Source of the DNA: an uncultured Prevotellaceae bacterium
GTDB taxonomy: Bacteria; Bacteroidota; Bacteroidia; Bacteroidales; Bacteroidaceae
DNA length: 64,000 nucleotides
Assembly (NCBI GenBank): GCA_902767775.1
Contig: CACXIP010000004.1
Span: 246,933 to 310,932 of the forward strand
Direction of reading: 5' to 3'
This document shows, piece by piece, positions 1 through 8,745 of this stretch. Position numbers and translations under genes: made by a program. Position 1 is the stretch's first letter. Each line of letters opens with the position of its first letter. The notes below the pieces were generated by a model. That model did not search any database and had not been told where the DNA came from. It saw nothing but the letters and a program-made list of their open reading frames with translations.

Positions 1-153
1 GCCCTCATCGCCTATATCAGTCGGTGGTTCACTTTGCGCACGGGCGACCTTATTTTTACCGGGACACCCTCGCCAACGGGACCCGTGCATATCGATGACC
101 ATATCACGGGCTACATCGGCGACAAAAAAGTATTGGAGTTCAATGTCAAATAG
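1..153 (+). CDS. Fumarylacetoacetate hydrolase family protein, C-terminal fragment
   Basis: Only the last 50 codons are in the window, so the start is outside. The stretch TGDLIFTGTPSPTGPV is the conserved glycine/threonine-rich end of the FAH fold, whose members are hydrolases, isomerases or decarboxylases acting on 2-oxo acids and acylpyruvates. The catalytic metal-binding residues would lie upstream and cannot be checked, so the exact reaction is unknown. The reading frame ends in TAG and overlaps the start of porU by 11 bp, suggesting the two are cotranscribed. The family assignment is fairly secure from the motif; the substrate is not. Confidence 0.75.
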   Translation, partial: ALIAYISRWFTLRTGDLIFTGTPSPTGPVHIDDHITGYIGDKKVLEFNVK

Positions 154-3100
154 ACGATATAGTCATATCCTCATCACCCTGCTGCTGTTGTGCTGCTGCA
201 TGACGGCTGTGGGTCAGCGTTTCTGCAACCTCACTGCCGACGAAGTGAGGATTGACTCTTTCGTGCCCCGTTTTGCCACCTCCATTCCCTTGGGAGAGAA
301 TTATGCCGACTCTGTATACACCGTCAGCATCCTCTATCCTGAGTTCATCGACATGACTCCATACAGTCTTAGGAAACTTCAGGCTCTGGGAGCCGATACG
401 CTCTCCTCCTTGCCCGTTATTGAGAGCCGTGTGGTGGTGGAGCGCAAAAAAGGACTTTTGGAGGTGTCGTTTGTTCCCTTCGTCTTCCGTGAGGGAAAAC
501 ATCGCATTCTCGTCAGTTTCATGCTTGATGTGAAGGCAGCGCCCATCACGGCATCCATGCCGCGCAAGGTGCGCCAGGCAGAGGCTGCCTCCGACCGCTA
601 TGCTGCTCATTCGGTGCTCTCCACAGGACGGTGGGCAAAGGTGAGGGTTTCCTCATCGGGCATCTACCAACTCACCGAGGCACTGGCACGACAGGCGGGC
701 TTCTCCAATCTCAGCAAGGTGCGCATCTATGGTTATGGCGGTGCGTTGCAGAACGAGAAACTTGAAGGCAGCGAACTGAAAACCACTGACGACCTCAAGG
801 AGGTGCCAACCTGTATGGTTGGCGGGCGAAGGCTGTTCTACGCACAGGGCCCCGTGACATGGAGCTCGTCATCCACGATGCGCCGCACGCGTAACCCCTA
901 TTCCGACTATGGCTATTATTTCATCACCGAGGCGGAGGGAGAACCGCTGACCATCGACAGCATATCCTTCGTCAAGGAGTATTACCCACGTCCTGAACAT
1001 TACCACACGCTTCATGAGGTGGACAATTTCTCATGGTTTCAAGGAGGGCGCAACCTGTTTGAGAACAGTCCCATCAATGTGGGGGAATCCCGTACCTATA
1101 CGCTCAACAACCCCAGCGGTGATGAAAGCGGACAGATAGCTGTCGCACTCACGGCGGGAGTCACCACAACGGCGAAGGTGGAACTCAATGGCACAATGCT
1201 TGGTTCGCTCTTCATGTCACCGGGGGGATATGACAAGGGGGCAGAGACCATACAGGTGTATAAGGTGTCCAACCTGCATGCCACCGACACCGTCACCATC
1301 ACCACGCTCAGCGGTGGTCCGGTGCGCCTCGACTATATCGACATTTATACCGCTACGCCTCGTGCCATGACGGCACTGACCTATTCGGGCATCCCCGCTC
1401 CGGAGTATGTCTATACCATCACCAATCAGGACCTTCATGGAGACGGATCCGCAGACATGGTCATCATCATTCCCACTTCGCAGAAATTGCTTCCGCAGGC
1501 GCAGCGCATCGCACAGATGCATGAGCAGCGCGACAGCATGAGGGTGCGCATCGTCCCTGCCGACGAACTGTTCAATGAGTTCTCGAGCGGCACACCTGAC
1601 GCCAATGCTTATCGCCGATATCTCAAGATGCTTTACGACAGGGCAGGGAGTGAGGCGGACTTGCCCAAGTACCTGCTGCTCTTCGGCGACGGGTTCTGGG
1701 ACAACCGCATGCTCACCAGCGACTGCCGCAGTTATTCTCCCGACGACTTCCTCCTCTGCTTCGAGAGCGAAGAGTCGTTCAGTGAAATCTACTGTTATGT
1801 CGACGATGGATTCTTCGGACTTTTGGACGACGGCGAGGGTGTCAATCCTGCCTCATCCGACAAGCTCGACCTCGCTGTGGGACGTTTCCCCGTGCACACC
1901 ATTGCTGACGCTAAGACGCTTACCGACAAGACGGTCAACTATGCCGCTAATGCAGATGCGGGAGCCTGGCAAAACCAGGTCGTCGTGTTGGGCGATGACG
2001 GCAATAACAACTCTCACCTGGCGGATGCCGACAACGCTGCCAACCTCATCAACTCGCTCTACCCGGGTTTCCAAATCAAGAAAGTAATCTGGGATGCCTA
2101 TACACGTGTCACTTCGGCGACAGGCAACACCTATCCCGACTGCACGCGCGACATCAAGCAGATTCAGACAAATGGTGCTCTGCTCATCGACTACTCCGGC
2201 CATGGCTCTGCCATCAGCATTTCGCATGAGCGTGTCCTTGTCCTGCAGGACTTCAAGGACTTCACCAACACGCACACACCGCTGTGGATAACAGCGTCGT
2301 GCGATATCATGCCCTTTGACATGGCAGAGGAGTGCATCGGCGTGGAGGCATTGCTCAACAAAAAGGGTGGAGCGATGGCATTCTTCGGGACGACACGCAC
2401 GGTATACCAAAGTTACAATGCCTATCTCAACCGTTCCTACATGAAGCATGTGCTCAATGTGGTGAACGGCAAGCCGGTGAGTATAGGTGAGGCACAACGC
2501 CTCGCCAAGAACGAGATGATTACCTCGGGAGAAGACCGCACCACCAACAAATTGCGCTACTCGCTTCTGGGCGACCCCGCCCTTTGTCTGCATGTGCCTA
2601 CCCTTAGTGCAGTGGTCGACTCCATCAATGGCGTCGCTGTGGGTAGTGCCGACATCACCCTTAAGGCGGGTGCCACCATCAGGGTGAGCGGCCATGTGGA
2701 GCGTAATGGTCAGAAAGACGAATCTTTCGACGGACTGATGACAGCCACTGTGCGTGATTCAGAGGAGACCGTCGTCTGCAAGGGGCAGGCAGAGGACTCC
2801 AACACCGTTTTTTCCTATAGGGACCGTCCAAATGTCCTCTTCAATGGTTCGGACAACGTCAGCAAAGGCTCGTTCCACTTCACCTTCGCCGTGCCGATGG
2901 ACATCAACTACACCGATGGTCAGGGACTCATGAACATCTATGCTGTCAACAATGAGCACACGCTCCTGGCGCATGGTGCCTGTGACAAGTTCAAGGTGGG
3001 CGGAACCGACGTGTCAAGCAATGACAACATCGGACCGTCTATCTACTGCTACCTCAATACTCCGTCGTTTGCCAATGGAGGCGATGTCAATTCCACACCT

Positions 3101-3688
3101 TATTTCGTGGCTCAGATTACTGACAAGGACGGTATCAACGCTGCCGGAACGGGTATAGGGCATGACCTGGAACTCATCATCGACAACGAGATGGCGCGCA
3201 CGTATGTTCTCAATGACCATTTTGCCTTCGACTTCGGCAGTTATACCAGCGGCACGACATATTACAGCATTCCCGAACTGACTCCGGGCAGACACAACCT
3301 GCGCTTCAGGGCATGGGACGTGCTCAACAACTCATCGACCGCCGAACTTTCTTTCAACGTGGTCAGCGGACTGCGGCCCACGCTCTTCAGCGTCAGTTGT
3401 ACCAACAATCCCGCATCCACGTCGACCACCTTCATCATCAACCATGACCGCACCGGAAGCGAGATGGATGTCGAACTCGATATCTATGACCTGAGCGGCA
3501 GGCTCCTCTGGCAGCACAATGAGACAGGAGTGTCCACCACGGGAGCGTTCACCATCGACTGGGACCTTACCGTCGATGGCGGACGGAGGTTGCAAACCGG
3601 CGTGTATGTATATCGTGTTCGTGTGGCGTGCGACGGCAGTTCGTATGCCTCCAAAGCCAAGAAACTCATCATCGTAGGCAATAAATAA
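143..3688 (+). CDS. porU: PorU, type IX secretion system C-terminal signal peptidase (sortase)
   Basis: PorU is the cell-surface, gingipain-like (peptidase C25) enzyme that removes the C-terminal sorting domain of T9SS cargo and attaches cargo to the surface. I start at the ATG at 143, which gives a clean signal peptide (SNRRYSHILITLLLLCCCM) ending near VGQ; an upstream ATG at 95 would add 16 residues in front of it. The product is 1181 residues, normal for PorU. The C25 catalytic pair is visible: His687 in YSGHGSA and Cys720 in WITASCD. The last 80 or so residues form a CTD-like beta domain (DLSGRLLW ... GVYVYRVRV ... KKLIIVG), as in known PorU proteins. porV follows after 21 bp. This is a confident call from motif, length and neighbour together. 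Confidence 0.93.
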   Translation: MSNRRYSHILITLLLLCCCMTAVGQRFCNLTADEVRIDSFVPRFATSIPLGENYADSVYTVSILYPEFIDMTPYSLRKLQALGADTLSSLPVIESRVVVERKKGLLEVSFVPFVFREGKHRILVSFMLDVKAAPITASMPRKVRQAEAASDRYAAHSVLSTGRWAKVRVSSSGIYQLTEALARQAGFSNLSKVRIYGYGGALQNEKLEGSELKTTDDLKEVPTCMVGGRRLFYAQGPVTWSSSSTMRRTRNPYSDYGYYFITEAEGEPLTIDSISFVKEYYPRPEHYHTLHEVDNFSWFQGGRNLFENSPINVGESRTYTLNNPSGDESGQIAVALTAGVTTTAKVELNGTMLGSLFMSPGGYDKGAETIQVYKVSNLHATDTVTITTLSGGPVRLDYIDIYTATPRAMTALTYSGIPAPEYVYTITNQDLHGDGSADMVIIIPTSQKLLPQAQRIAQMHEQRDSMRVRIVPADELFNEFSSGTPDANAYRRYLKMLYDRAGSEADLPKYLLLFGDGFWDNRMLTSDCRSYSPDDFLLCFESEESFSEIYCYVDDGFFGLLDDGEGVNPASSDKLDLAVGRFPVHTIADAKTLTDKTVNYAANADAGAWQNQVVVLGDDGNNNSHLADADNAANLINSLYPGFQIKKVIWDAYTRVTSATGNTYPDCTRDIKQIQTNGALLIDYSGHGSAISISHERVLVLQDFKDFTNTHTPLWITASCDIMPFDMAEECIGVEALLNKKGGAMAFFGTTRTVYQSYNAYLNRSYMKHVLNVVNGKPVSIGEAQRLAKNEMITSGEDRTTNKLRYSLLGDPALCLHVPTLSAVVDSINGVAVGSADITLKAGATIRVSGHVERNGQKDESFDGLMTATVRDSEETVVCKGQAEDSNTVFSYRDRPNVLFNGSDNVSKGSFHFTFAVPMDINYTDGQGLMNIYAVNNEHTLLAHGACDKFKVGGTDVSSNDNIGPSIYCYLNTPSFANGGDVNSTPYFVAQITDKDGINAAGTGIGHDLELIIDNEMARTYVLNDHFAFDFGSYTSGTTYYSIPELTPGRHNLRFRAWDVLNNSSTAELSFNVVSGLRPTLFSVSCTNNPASTSTTFIINHDRTGSEMDVELDIYDLSGRLLWQHNETGVSTTGAFTIDWDLTVDGGRRLQTGVYVYRVRVACDGSSYASKAKKLIIVGNK

Positions 3689-3709
3689 AACATAGGTTCG
3701 TTTAATTAA

Positions 3710-4924
3710 ATGTTTAATCACCGTAACCGATCAGCAATGCATATTATCTCCCGACATCTGAGAATATGGGCTGTCCTCTCCATCGCATTCGTCACCACCA
3801 CAGTGATGGCGCAAAACAAGGAGGACATGTTCAACCCTGTCAACACCTCAGTGACTTCGCAGACCATCGCCCCTGACGCCCGTGCGGCAGGTATGGGTGA
3901 TGTGGGTGCCGCCACCGACCCCGACGTGGTGTCGCAATATTGGAACCCTGCCAAATACCCCTTCACCATCTCACGAGCCGGTGTGGCACTCAACTACACA
4001 CCGTGGCTGCGCCAGCTCGTCAGCGATATGGACCTTGCCTACCTCGTGGGTTACTACCGCATCGGCGACTATAGTGCCGTGTCGGGTTCGCTGCGCTATT
4101 TCTCGCTTGGTGAGGTGTATACCAGCAGTGCTACAGATGCCACCAACGATATGACCATCAATCCCTATGAGATGTCGCTCGACGTGGCATACTCTCTGAT
4201 GCTCAGTGAGAAATTCTCTCTCTCGGCAGCGGTGAGGTGGATTTACTCTGACCTAACCTATGATTTCACCGAGGACACCAGTCCGGGTTCGGCATTTGCA
4301 GCCGATGTCTCGTGTTACTATCAGAACTATCTCAACATCGGAGCGCGTGAGTGCCAGTTGGGTCTGGGATTCAATGTGAGCAACATCGGTAGCAAAATCT
4401 CATTCGGAGGTGATGAGCACAGCGAGTTTATCCCCACCAACATGCGTCTCGGTGCCTCACTGATGATTCCTGTCGATGAGTACAATCGATTTACTATTGC
4501 GGCAGATGCCAACAAGTTGCTGGTGCCTACCTATCCCAAGCAGAAGGAAGAAGAGACATCGCAGGAATATCAGGACCGTCTGGAGAAGGAATATTTCGAT
4601 GTGTCGAGCATCAGCGGTATGTTCAAGAGTTTCAACGACGCACCCAATGGATTCAAAGAAGAACTGGAGGAAATCCAGTGGAGTGTGGGTGCTGAGTACA
4701 CCTATCACGACCAGTTTGCCATCCGTGCCGGTTATCACCATGAGAGTGAGAACAAGGGCAACCGTAAGTATTTCACAGTGGGTGCAGGTTTTAGGATGAG
4801 TGTCTTCTCTCTTGATGCGGGTTATGTGATTGCCACTGCGAAGAGCAACCCGCTCGACCAGACGCTGCGTTTCACCCTCTCCTTCGACATGGACGGCATC
4901 AAGGATCTATTTAAGCGCAGATGA
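3710..4924 (+). CDS. porV: PorV (LptO), type IX secretion outer-membrane protein
   Basis: PorV is an outer-membrane beta-barrel of the FadL type that shuttles T9SS cargo from the translocon to the PorU attachment complex. The 404-residue product has a signal peptide ending near VMAQ. Mature residues follow the PorV pattern: an N-terminal NTSVTSQTIAPDARAAGMGD segment, then DVVSQYWNPAKYPF, then alternating barrel strands ending in the aromatic-rich LRFTLSFDMDGI. An internal ATG at 3737 also gives a good signal peptide, so the start is uncertain by nine codons. It is directly downstream of porU, a common pairing, and its stop overlaps the ispF start (ATGA). Confidence 0.92.
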   Translation: MFNHRNRSAMHIISRHLRIWAVLSIAFVTTTVMAQNKEDMFNPVNTSVTSQTIAPDARAAGMGDVGAATDPDVVSQYWNPAKYPFTISRAGVALNYTPWLRQLVSDMDLAYLVGYYRIGDYSAVSGSLRYFSLGEVYTSSATDATNDMTINPYEMSLDVAYSLMLSEKFSLSAAVRWIYSDLTYDFTEDTSPGSAFAADVSCYYQNYLNIGARECQLGLGFNVSNIGSKISFGGDEHSEFIPTNMRLGASLMIPVDEYNRFTIAADANKLLVPTYPKQKEEETSQEYQDRLEKEYFDVSSISGMFKSFNDAPNGFKEELEEIQWSVGAEYTYHDQFAIRAGYHHESENKGNRKYFTVGAGFRMSVFSLDAGYVIATAKSNPLDQTLRFTLSFDMDGIKDLFKRR

Positions 4925-5406
4925 TGAATATTAGAGTCGGTTTCGGATTTGATGTCCATCAGTTGGTGGAAGGACGTGACCTCTGGCTGGGCGGCATTAA
5001 GATTTCCCATCACCTCGGTTTGTTGGGGCACAGTGATGCCGATGTGCTCATCCATGCCATCTGCGATGCGCTGCTTGGTGCAGCCAATATGCGTGACATA
5101 GGCTATCACTTCCCCGATACATCGGATGACACGTTGGATATGGACAGCAAGATTATCCTCCGAGATGTCGTGGCGCTGATAGCTACCAAAGGATACCGTG
5201 TGGGCAATATCGATGCCACTGTGTGTGCTGAGCGTCCCAAACTCAATCCTCATATCCCTGCCATGCAGCAGTGTCTGGCAGAGGTCATAGGTTGTTTTGT
5301 GGATGACATCTCCATCAAGGCGACGACCACAGAGCACCTCGGATTCACCGGGCGTGAGGAGGGCATCTCGGCGTATGCCACGGTGTTGATAGTAAAAAAT
5401 TCATAG
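4921..5406 (+). CDS. ispF: 2-C-methyl-D-erythritol 2,4-cyclodiphosphate synthase
   Basis: IspF carries out the fifth step of the MEP isoprenoid pathway, cyclising CDP-methylerythritol phosphate to the 2,4-cyclodiphosphate with release of CMP; it works as a cytoplasmic metal-dependent trimer. The 161-residue length is typical. Visible family motifs are GFDVHQL near the N terminus (metal-binding Asp and His), LLGHSDADVLIHAICDALLG and a C-terminal KATTTEHLGFTGREEGI. The start ATG overlaps the porV stop by four bases, so it is translationally coupled to the T9SS genes although unrelated in function. A terminator follows the stop. Confidence 0.96.
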   Translation: MMNIRVGFGFDVHQLVEGRDLWLGGIKISHHLGLLGHSDADVLIHAICDALLGAANMRDIGYHFPDTSDDTLDMDSKIILRDVVALIATKGYRVGNIDATVCAERPKLNPHIPAMQQCLAEVIGCFVDDISIKATTTEHLGFTGREEGISAYATVLIVKNS

Positions 5407-5420
5407 TTATTTAACTGTAG

Positions 5421-5450
5421 GGGACTTACTTCATGTATGTCCCTTTTTTT
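5421..5450 (+). terminator. Intrinsic terminator after porU-porV-ispF
   Basis: Arms at 5421-5429 and 5435-5443 (GGGAC paired to GTCCC with inner pairs and one mismatch) are followed directly by seven T residues at 5444-5450. It lies 15 bp after the ispF stop and closes that operon. Confidence 0.8.
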
Positions 5451-5467
5451 GACCTGAAGATATTGTT

Positions 5468-6112
5468 ATGAAAAAGACTGTCACAAGAATGAATGAACAG
5501 GATGAGGCGCATACCAGCCGAGTCCAACTTTGTCAGGATGGGAAGTACCGTTGGATTTATGAACTCAATATGTATAAGAACCCATCCATTATCTTTGTGG
5601 TGTTCAAAATCTTCGGGTACATTTTCTTGATAGCTTGGGCAATTATGATTATAGCCGACCTGTTTCGTGGTGAGGGATGGGACATGTTTTGGGACAACAC
5701 CAAAATGATGCTCATCTTCTGTGCGGTATTCTCTGTGCTCACTATCCTTGCCTACCTGTTGGTGGCAGCCAGCTATGGAGGAAAATACATCGTGCTCTTC
5801 GAAATGGATGAGAAAGGCGTGCTTCACCGCCAAATCAAGTCGCAGGTGAAGAAGGCACAAGTGATGGGATGGCTTACCGTCCTTGCCGGAGTGAGGGCAG
5901 GCAATCTTACCACCGTGGGCGTCGGTCTCAACAGCGCGACAAAGACATCCAGCTACTCCTCGTTTGACCATGTCAGGAATGTCAAGGCTTACCGCAGCAG
6001 AAACCTCATCAAGGTCAATGAACTGCTGGAGAAAAACCAGGTATATGCCACTGACGAGGATTTCGATTTTGTTTATGACTACATCCGCTCACACTGCCCA
6101 AACGTGAAGTAG
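5468..6112 (+). CDS. Small membrane protein of unknown function
   Basis: This 214-residue protein is not one I recognise. It starts with a charged cytoplasmic-looking stretch of about 38 residues, then has two hydrophobic segments (about 39-66 and 80-103), then a soluble part of about 110 residues. The soluble part contains a KSQVKKAQ basic patch and a segment rich in small and polar residues (TVGVGLNSATKTSSYSSF). The layout of two membrane spans followed by a soluble domain resembles PH-like membrane proteins, but this is only a resemblance of layout. It follows the ispF terminator, and no TAnnTTTG promoter is visible in the 60-bp gap. Confidence 0.7.
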   Translation: MKKTVTRMNEQDEAHTSRVQLCQDGKYRWIYELNMYKNPSIIFVVFKIFGYIFLIAWAIMIIADLFRGEGWDMFWDNTKMMLIFCAVFSVLTILAYLLVAASYGGKYIVLFEMDEKGVLHRQIKSQVKKAQVMGWLTVLAGVRAGNLTTVGVGLNSATKTSSYSSFDHVRNVKAYRSRNLIKVNELLEKNQVYATDEDFDFVYDYIRSHCPNVK

Positions 6113-6161
6113 TAGGCATGTGATGTGTTACGTCCGCTCCATTGTCCTGTAAAGTGAAATC

Positions 6162-6202
6162 AAAAAAAGTGCGCTGCAACTCATCAACGAGCCGCAGCGC
6201 AC
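6162..6202 (-). terminator. Terminator of the candidate small RNA
   Basis: Perfect 9-bp arms GTGCGCTGC (6169-6177) and GCAGCGCAC (6194-6202) enclose a 16-base loop. Read on the minus strand, they are followed by seven T residues (6168-6162). Confidence 0.85.
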
Positions 6203-6381
6203 AAGCCTATGTTTAACTAAAAATCCTTTTCGAAATCAAAGGGAGCCTCACGGCGACCTTTGTTGTCCAATTAAACAATCTACTTAAATACCTTAAACCT
6301 AATAACTAAAAACCTAAATCTATTACTACTAACCTAAACAATCTATTAACCATGATGATTGAACTATCTCAATCATTTTGA
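6162..6381 (-). ncRNA. Candidate small RNA (about 220 nt) with own promoter and terminator
   Basis: On the minus strand a TACCTTTG -7 box (6387-6394) with ATTG 20 bp upstream (6415-6418) predicts transcription from about 6380. A perfect 8-bp hairpin forms at the 5' end (6355-6362 with 6369-6376). The transcript then runs through an AT-rich stretch containing several TTTAGG/TTAGG-like repeats and ends at a strong terminator. No convincing protein is encoded: a 15-codon ATG frame from 6353 and a 17-codon TTG frame (6270 to 6217, ending APFDFEKDF) are all I see. The latter looks oddly protein-like. This accounts for most of the 540-bp gap between the membrane protein and the glycosyltransferase. 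I cannot assign an RNA family. Confidence 0.65.
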
Positions 6382-6386
6382 CAATG

Positions 6387-6418
6387 CAAAGGTAATACGA
6401 AAAATGGCTTTTTGCAAT
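6387..6418 (-). promoter_or_regulatory. Promoter of the candidate small RNA
   Basis: TACCTTTG at 6387-6394 matches the Bacteroidota -7 consensus exactly; ATTG at 6415-6418 matches three of four bases of the -33 box with a 20-bp spacer. Confidence 0.7.
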
Positions 6419-6611
6419 ATTTTCCATCTCGTTTTTCTATAAAAATACCCTTTTCTTGATGTAAATCAACTGTTGTGTGCGATAACAATGCATTTTTTTG
6501 CATGATTAGGCCAAAATGGGGGAGAAGGTTTGATGTCAATGTCAAAACTCAACGAAGGTGTCATTGATGTTGAAAAATGAATGAGTAAATAACAAAAAGA
6601 ATGAAATTATT

Positions 6612-6642
6612 TTTGTTTTGTCTTCACCTTTGATTATCTTTG
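6612..6642 (+). promoter_or_regulatory. Promoter of the glycosyltransferase pair
   Basis: TTTG at 6612-6615, 19-bp spacer, TATCTTTG at 6635-6642: a full match to the Bacteroidota housekeeping promoter. The predicted start falls only about 4-7 bases before the ATG at 6653, so the leader is very short. Confidence 0.8.
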
Positions 6643-6652
6643 ACCCTCAGAT

Positions 6653-7927
6653 ATGAGAGTACTGATTGTCAATACAAGTGAGAGGGCGGGCGGTGCTGCC
6701 GTGGCAGCAAGCCGTCTGCTGGATGCGCTCAACAACAATGGTGTAAAAGCCAAGATGTTGGTGCGCGACAAGGAGAGCGACAACATATCCGTGGCAGATA
6801 TGGGTGGAGGTATGATGACACAGCGGCATTTCCTCAGGGAACGGCTTGCCGTATATACTCGTCTGCATTTCTCCAAAAAACATCTGTTCGATATCGACAT
6901 TGCCAATGCGGGCTTCGACATCACTCGGATGAGGGAGTTCCAAGAGGCGGATGTCATCCACCTTCATTGGATCAATCAGGGGATGCTGTCACTTTCCGGC
7001 ATCAAACGGATATTGGACAGTGGGAAACCCGTGGTGTGGACGATGCATGATGCATGGCCCTCGACGGCCATCTGCCACCTTACGATGGATTGCAAGCGAT
7101 ATAAGACGCGATGCCACCACTGCTGGTACCTTCCGGGTGGAGGAGGCGAAAACGACCTTGCAGCTCGCGTTTGGGCACGCAAGAAAGCCCTGCTCGATGG
7201 CAGCAACATCTATTTCGTGGCATGCAGCAAGTGGCTGGAGCGTGAGGCGAAACAGAGCGCCCTGCTCACCGGACAGCACATCACCAGCATCCCCAACACC
7301 ATCGACACCAGAGTATTCCGGCGCACAGACAAAATGAAGGCGAGGGAGTCGCTGGGACAGCCCAAGGACAAACGGCTCATCCTTTTCGTCTCGCAACGCG
7401 TCACCAATCCCAACAAGGGCATGGACTACCTGACAGAAGCCTGCCGCCTGCTTGTTGAGGAACATCCTGAGATGAAGGAGCAGGCTGCCCTCGTCGTCTT
7501 GGGAGGCCACGCTGAGGACATACAGGATAAGTTGTCGCTGCCGACCTTCCCTCTCGGTTATGTGTCCGACGAGCACAGAATCGTGGATGTATATAACGCC
7601 GCTGACCTTTTCGTGTTGCCATCGCTGTCTGAAAACCTTCCCAACACCATCATGGAGGCGATGGCTTGCGGTGTGCCGTGCGTGGGCTTCAAGGTGGGGG
7701 GGATACCCGAGGAAATCGACCACCAAAAAACTGGTTATGTGGCAGCCTACAGGGATGCCGCCGACCTGATGAGAGGCATCCATTGGATACTGACAGAGGC
7801 TGACTACGACGAACTGAGCCGGCAGGCGGTGAGGAAGGTGACCACGCAATATGCCCAAAACATCATCGCGTTGCGCTATATAGAGGTTTACAATCACGCC
7901 TTGGCTTTCAAACACTACGGACTATGA
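6653..7927 (+). CDS. Glycosyltransferase family 4 (GT-B fold)
   Basis: Retaining GT4-type enzyme that transfers a sugar from a nucleotide donor in cell-surface glycan synthesis; donor and acceptor cannot be told from sequence. The 424 residues show the GT-B layout: an N-terminal Rossmann domain starting MRVLIVNTSERAGGAAVAAS and a C-terminal half with the donor-binding pattern FVLPSLSENLPNTIMEAMA followed by GVPCVGFKVGGIPE, where the Glu of SLSEN is the usual nucleotide-sugar contact. A Cys/His cluster (CHLTMDCKRYKTRCHHC) near residues 141-157 recalls a zinc-binding loop seen in some members. It overlaps the next gene by four bases (ATGA). No other surface-polysaccharide genes are near, so this is a two-gene unit rather than a capsule cluster. 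Confidence 0.88.
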   Translation: MRVLIVNTSERAGGAAVAASRLLDALNNNGVKAKMLVRDKESDNISVADMGGGMMTQRHFLRERLAVYTRLHFSKKHLFDIDIANAGFDITRMREFQEADVIHLHWINQGMLSLSGIKRILDSGKPVVWTMHDAWPSTAICHLTMDCKRYKTRCHHCWYLPGGGGENDLAARVWARKKALLDGSNIYFVACSKWLEREAKQSALLTGQHITSIPNTIDTRVFRRTDKMKARESLGQPKDKRLILFVSQRVTNPNKGMDYLTEACRLLVEEHPEMKEQAALVVLGGHAEDIQDKLSLPTFPLGYVSDEHRIVDVYNAADLFVLPSLSENLPNTIMEAMACGVPCVGFKVGGIPEEIDHQKTGYVAAYRDAADLMRGIHWILTEADYDELSRQAVRKVTTQYAQNIIALRYIEVYNHALAFKHYGL

Positions 7928-8727
7928 GAGTCTCCCTCGTCACCATTACCTTCAATGCCGCCAACACCCTGCCGCCTACGCTCGACAGTGTGGCGATGCA
8001 GCATCATGATGATGTGGAGCATATCATTATCGACGGTGCTTCCTCCGACGGCACTGCGGACCTCGCACGACGCTATGCCGACCTCCAGGAAAGGGCAGAC
8101 AATGGGCATGAGGTGATAGTCGTCTCAGAACCCGACAAGGGACTCTATGATGCGATGAACAAAGGACTGCGGCTCGTCAGCGGAGAGTATGTGTGTTTTC
8201 TCAATGCGGGCGACCGCCTGCCCGACGCCGATACACTCTCTCGGATAGTGGAGACGGCTGAGATGGGGGGTGATGGCAACAAGCCTGGGGTGGTCTATGG
8301 CGACACCGACCTCATCGATGCGGAGGGCAGGTTCATCGGCCACCGCCGACATGTGGTTCCAGACAAGCTCACATGGCGGTCATTCCGGAGGGGTATGCTG
8401 GTGTGTCATCAGGCATTTTATGCACGGACCGACCTCGCCAAACAGGTGGAGTACGATATCCGATACCGCTATTCGGCAGATGTGGATTGGTGCATCCGAG
8501 TGATGCGCCTGGCGGAGCAACAGAAAGCATCGCTCAGCAGGGCTTCTGGCGTGGTGGCGCTCTATCTTGAAGAGGGCCTGACGACACAGCACCACCGTGA
8601 TTCGCTGAAGGAGCGGTTTGCCGTGATGCGGTGTCATTACGGCCTTCTCACTACATTGGTCATGCACGCATGGTTCTTTATCCGAGCGGGATGGCGAAAA
8701 ATGTTTTCTTCAAAGCACTCTGGCTAA
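7924..8727 (+). CDS. Glycosyltransferase family 2 (GT-A fold)
   Basis: Inverting GT2-type enzyme, 267 residues, similar in layout to the WcaA/WcaE-like glycosyltransferases. The N terminus MRVSLVTITFNAANTLPPTL is the classic first strand of the fold. IIIDGASSDGT binds the nucleotide, EPDKGLYDAMNKGL and NAGDRL follow in the expected order, and DVDWCIRV near the C-terminal part fits the acceptor-side motif. The last residues contain one hydrophobic stretch (LLTTLVMHAWFFIRAGW) likely to associate with the membrane. It is coupled to the GT4 gene by overlap, so the two probably act in one glycan pathway. Confidence 0.88.
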   Translation: MRVSLVTITFNAANTLPPTLDSVAMQHHDDVEHIIIDGASSDGTADLARRYADLQERADNGHEVIVVSEPDKGLYDAMNKGLRLVSGEYVCFLNAGDRLPDADTLSRIVETAEMGGDGNKPGVVYGDTDLIDAEGRFIGHRRHVVPDKLTWRSFRRGMLVCHQAFYARTDLAKQVEYDIRYRYSADVDWCIRVMRLAEQQKASLSRASGVVALYLEEGLTTQHHRDSLKERFAVMRCHYGLLTTLVMHAWFFIRAGWRKMFSSKHSG

Positions 8728-8745
8728 CACCAAAATCTGGCGACG

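Noticed and set aside
95-142. Upstream start for PorU
   Set aside because: It would bury the signal peptide behind 16 charged residues within the FAH-family gene; the ATG at 143 gives a normal signal peptide.
6653-8727. Part of a capsule or O-antigen cluster
   Set aside because: Only two glycosyltransferases are present, with no flippase, polymerase or sugar-nucleotide genes nearby.
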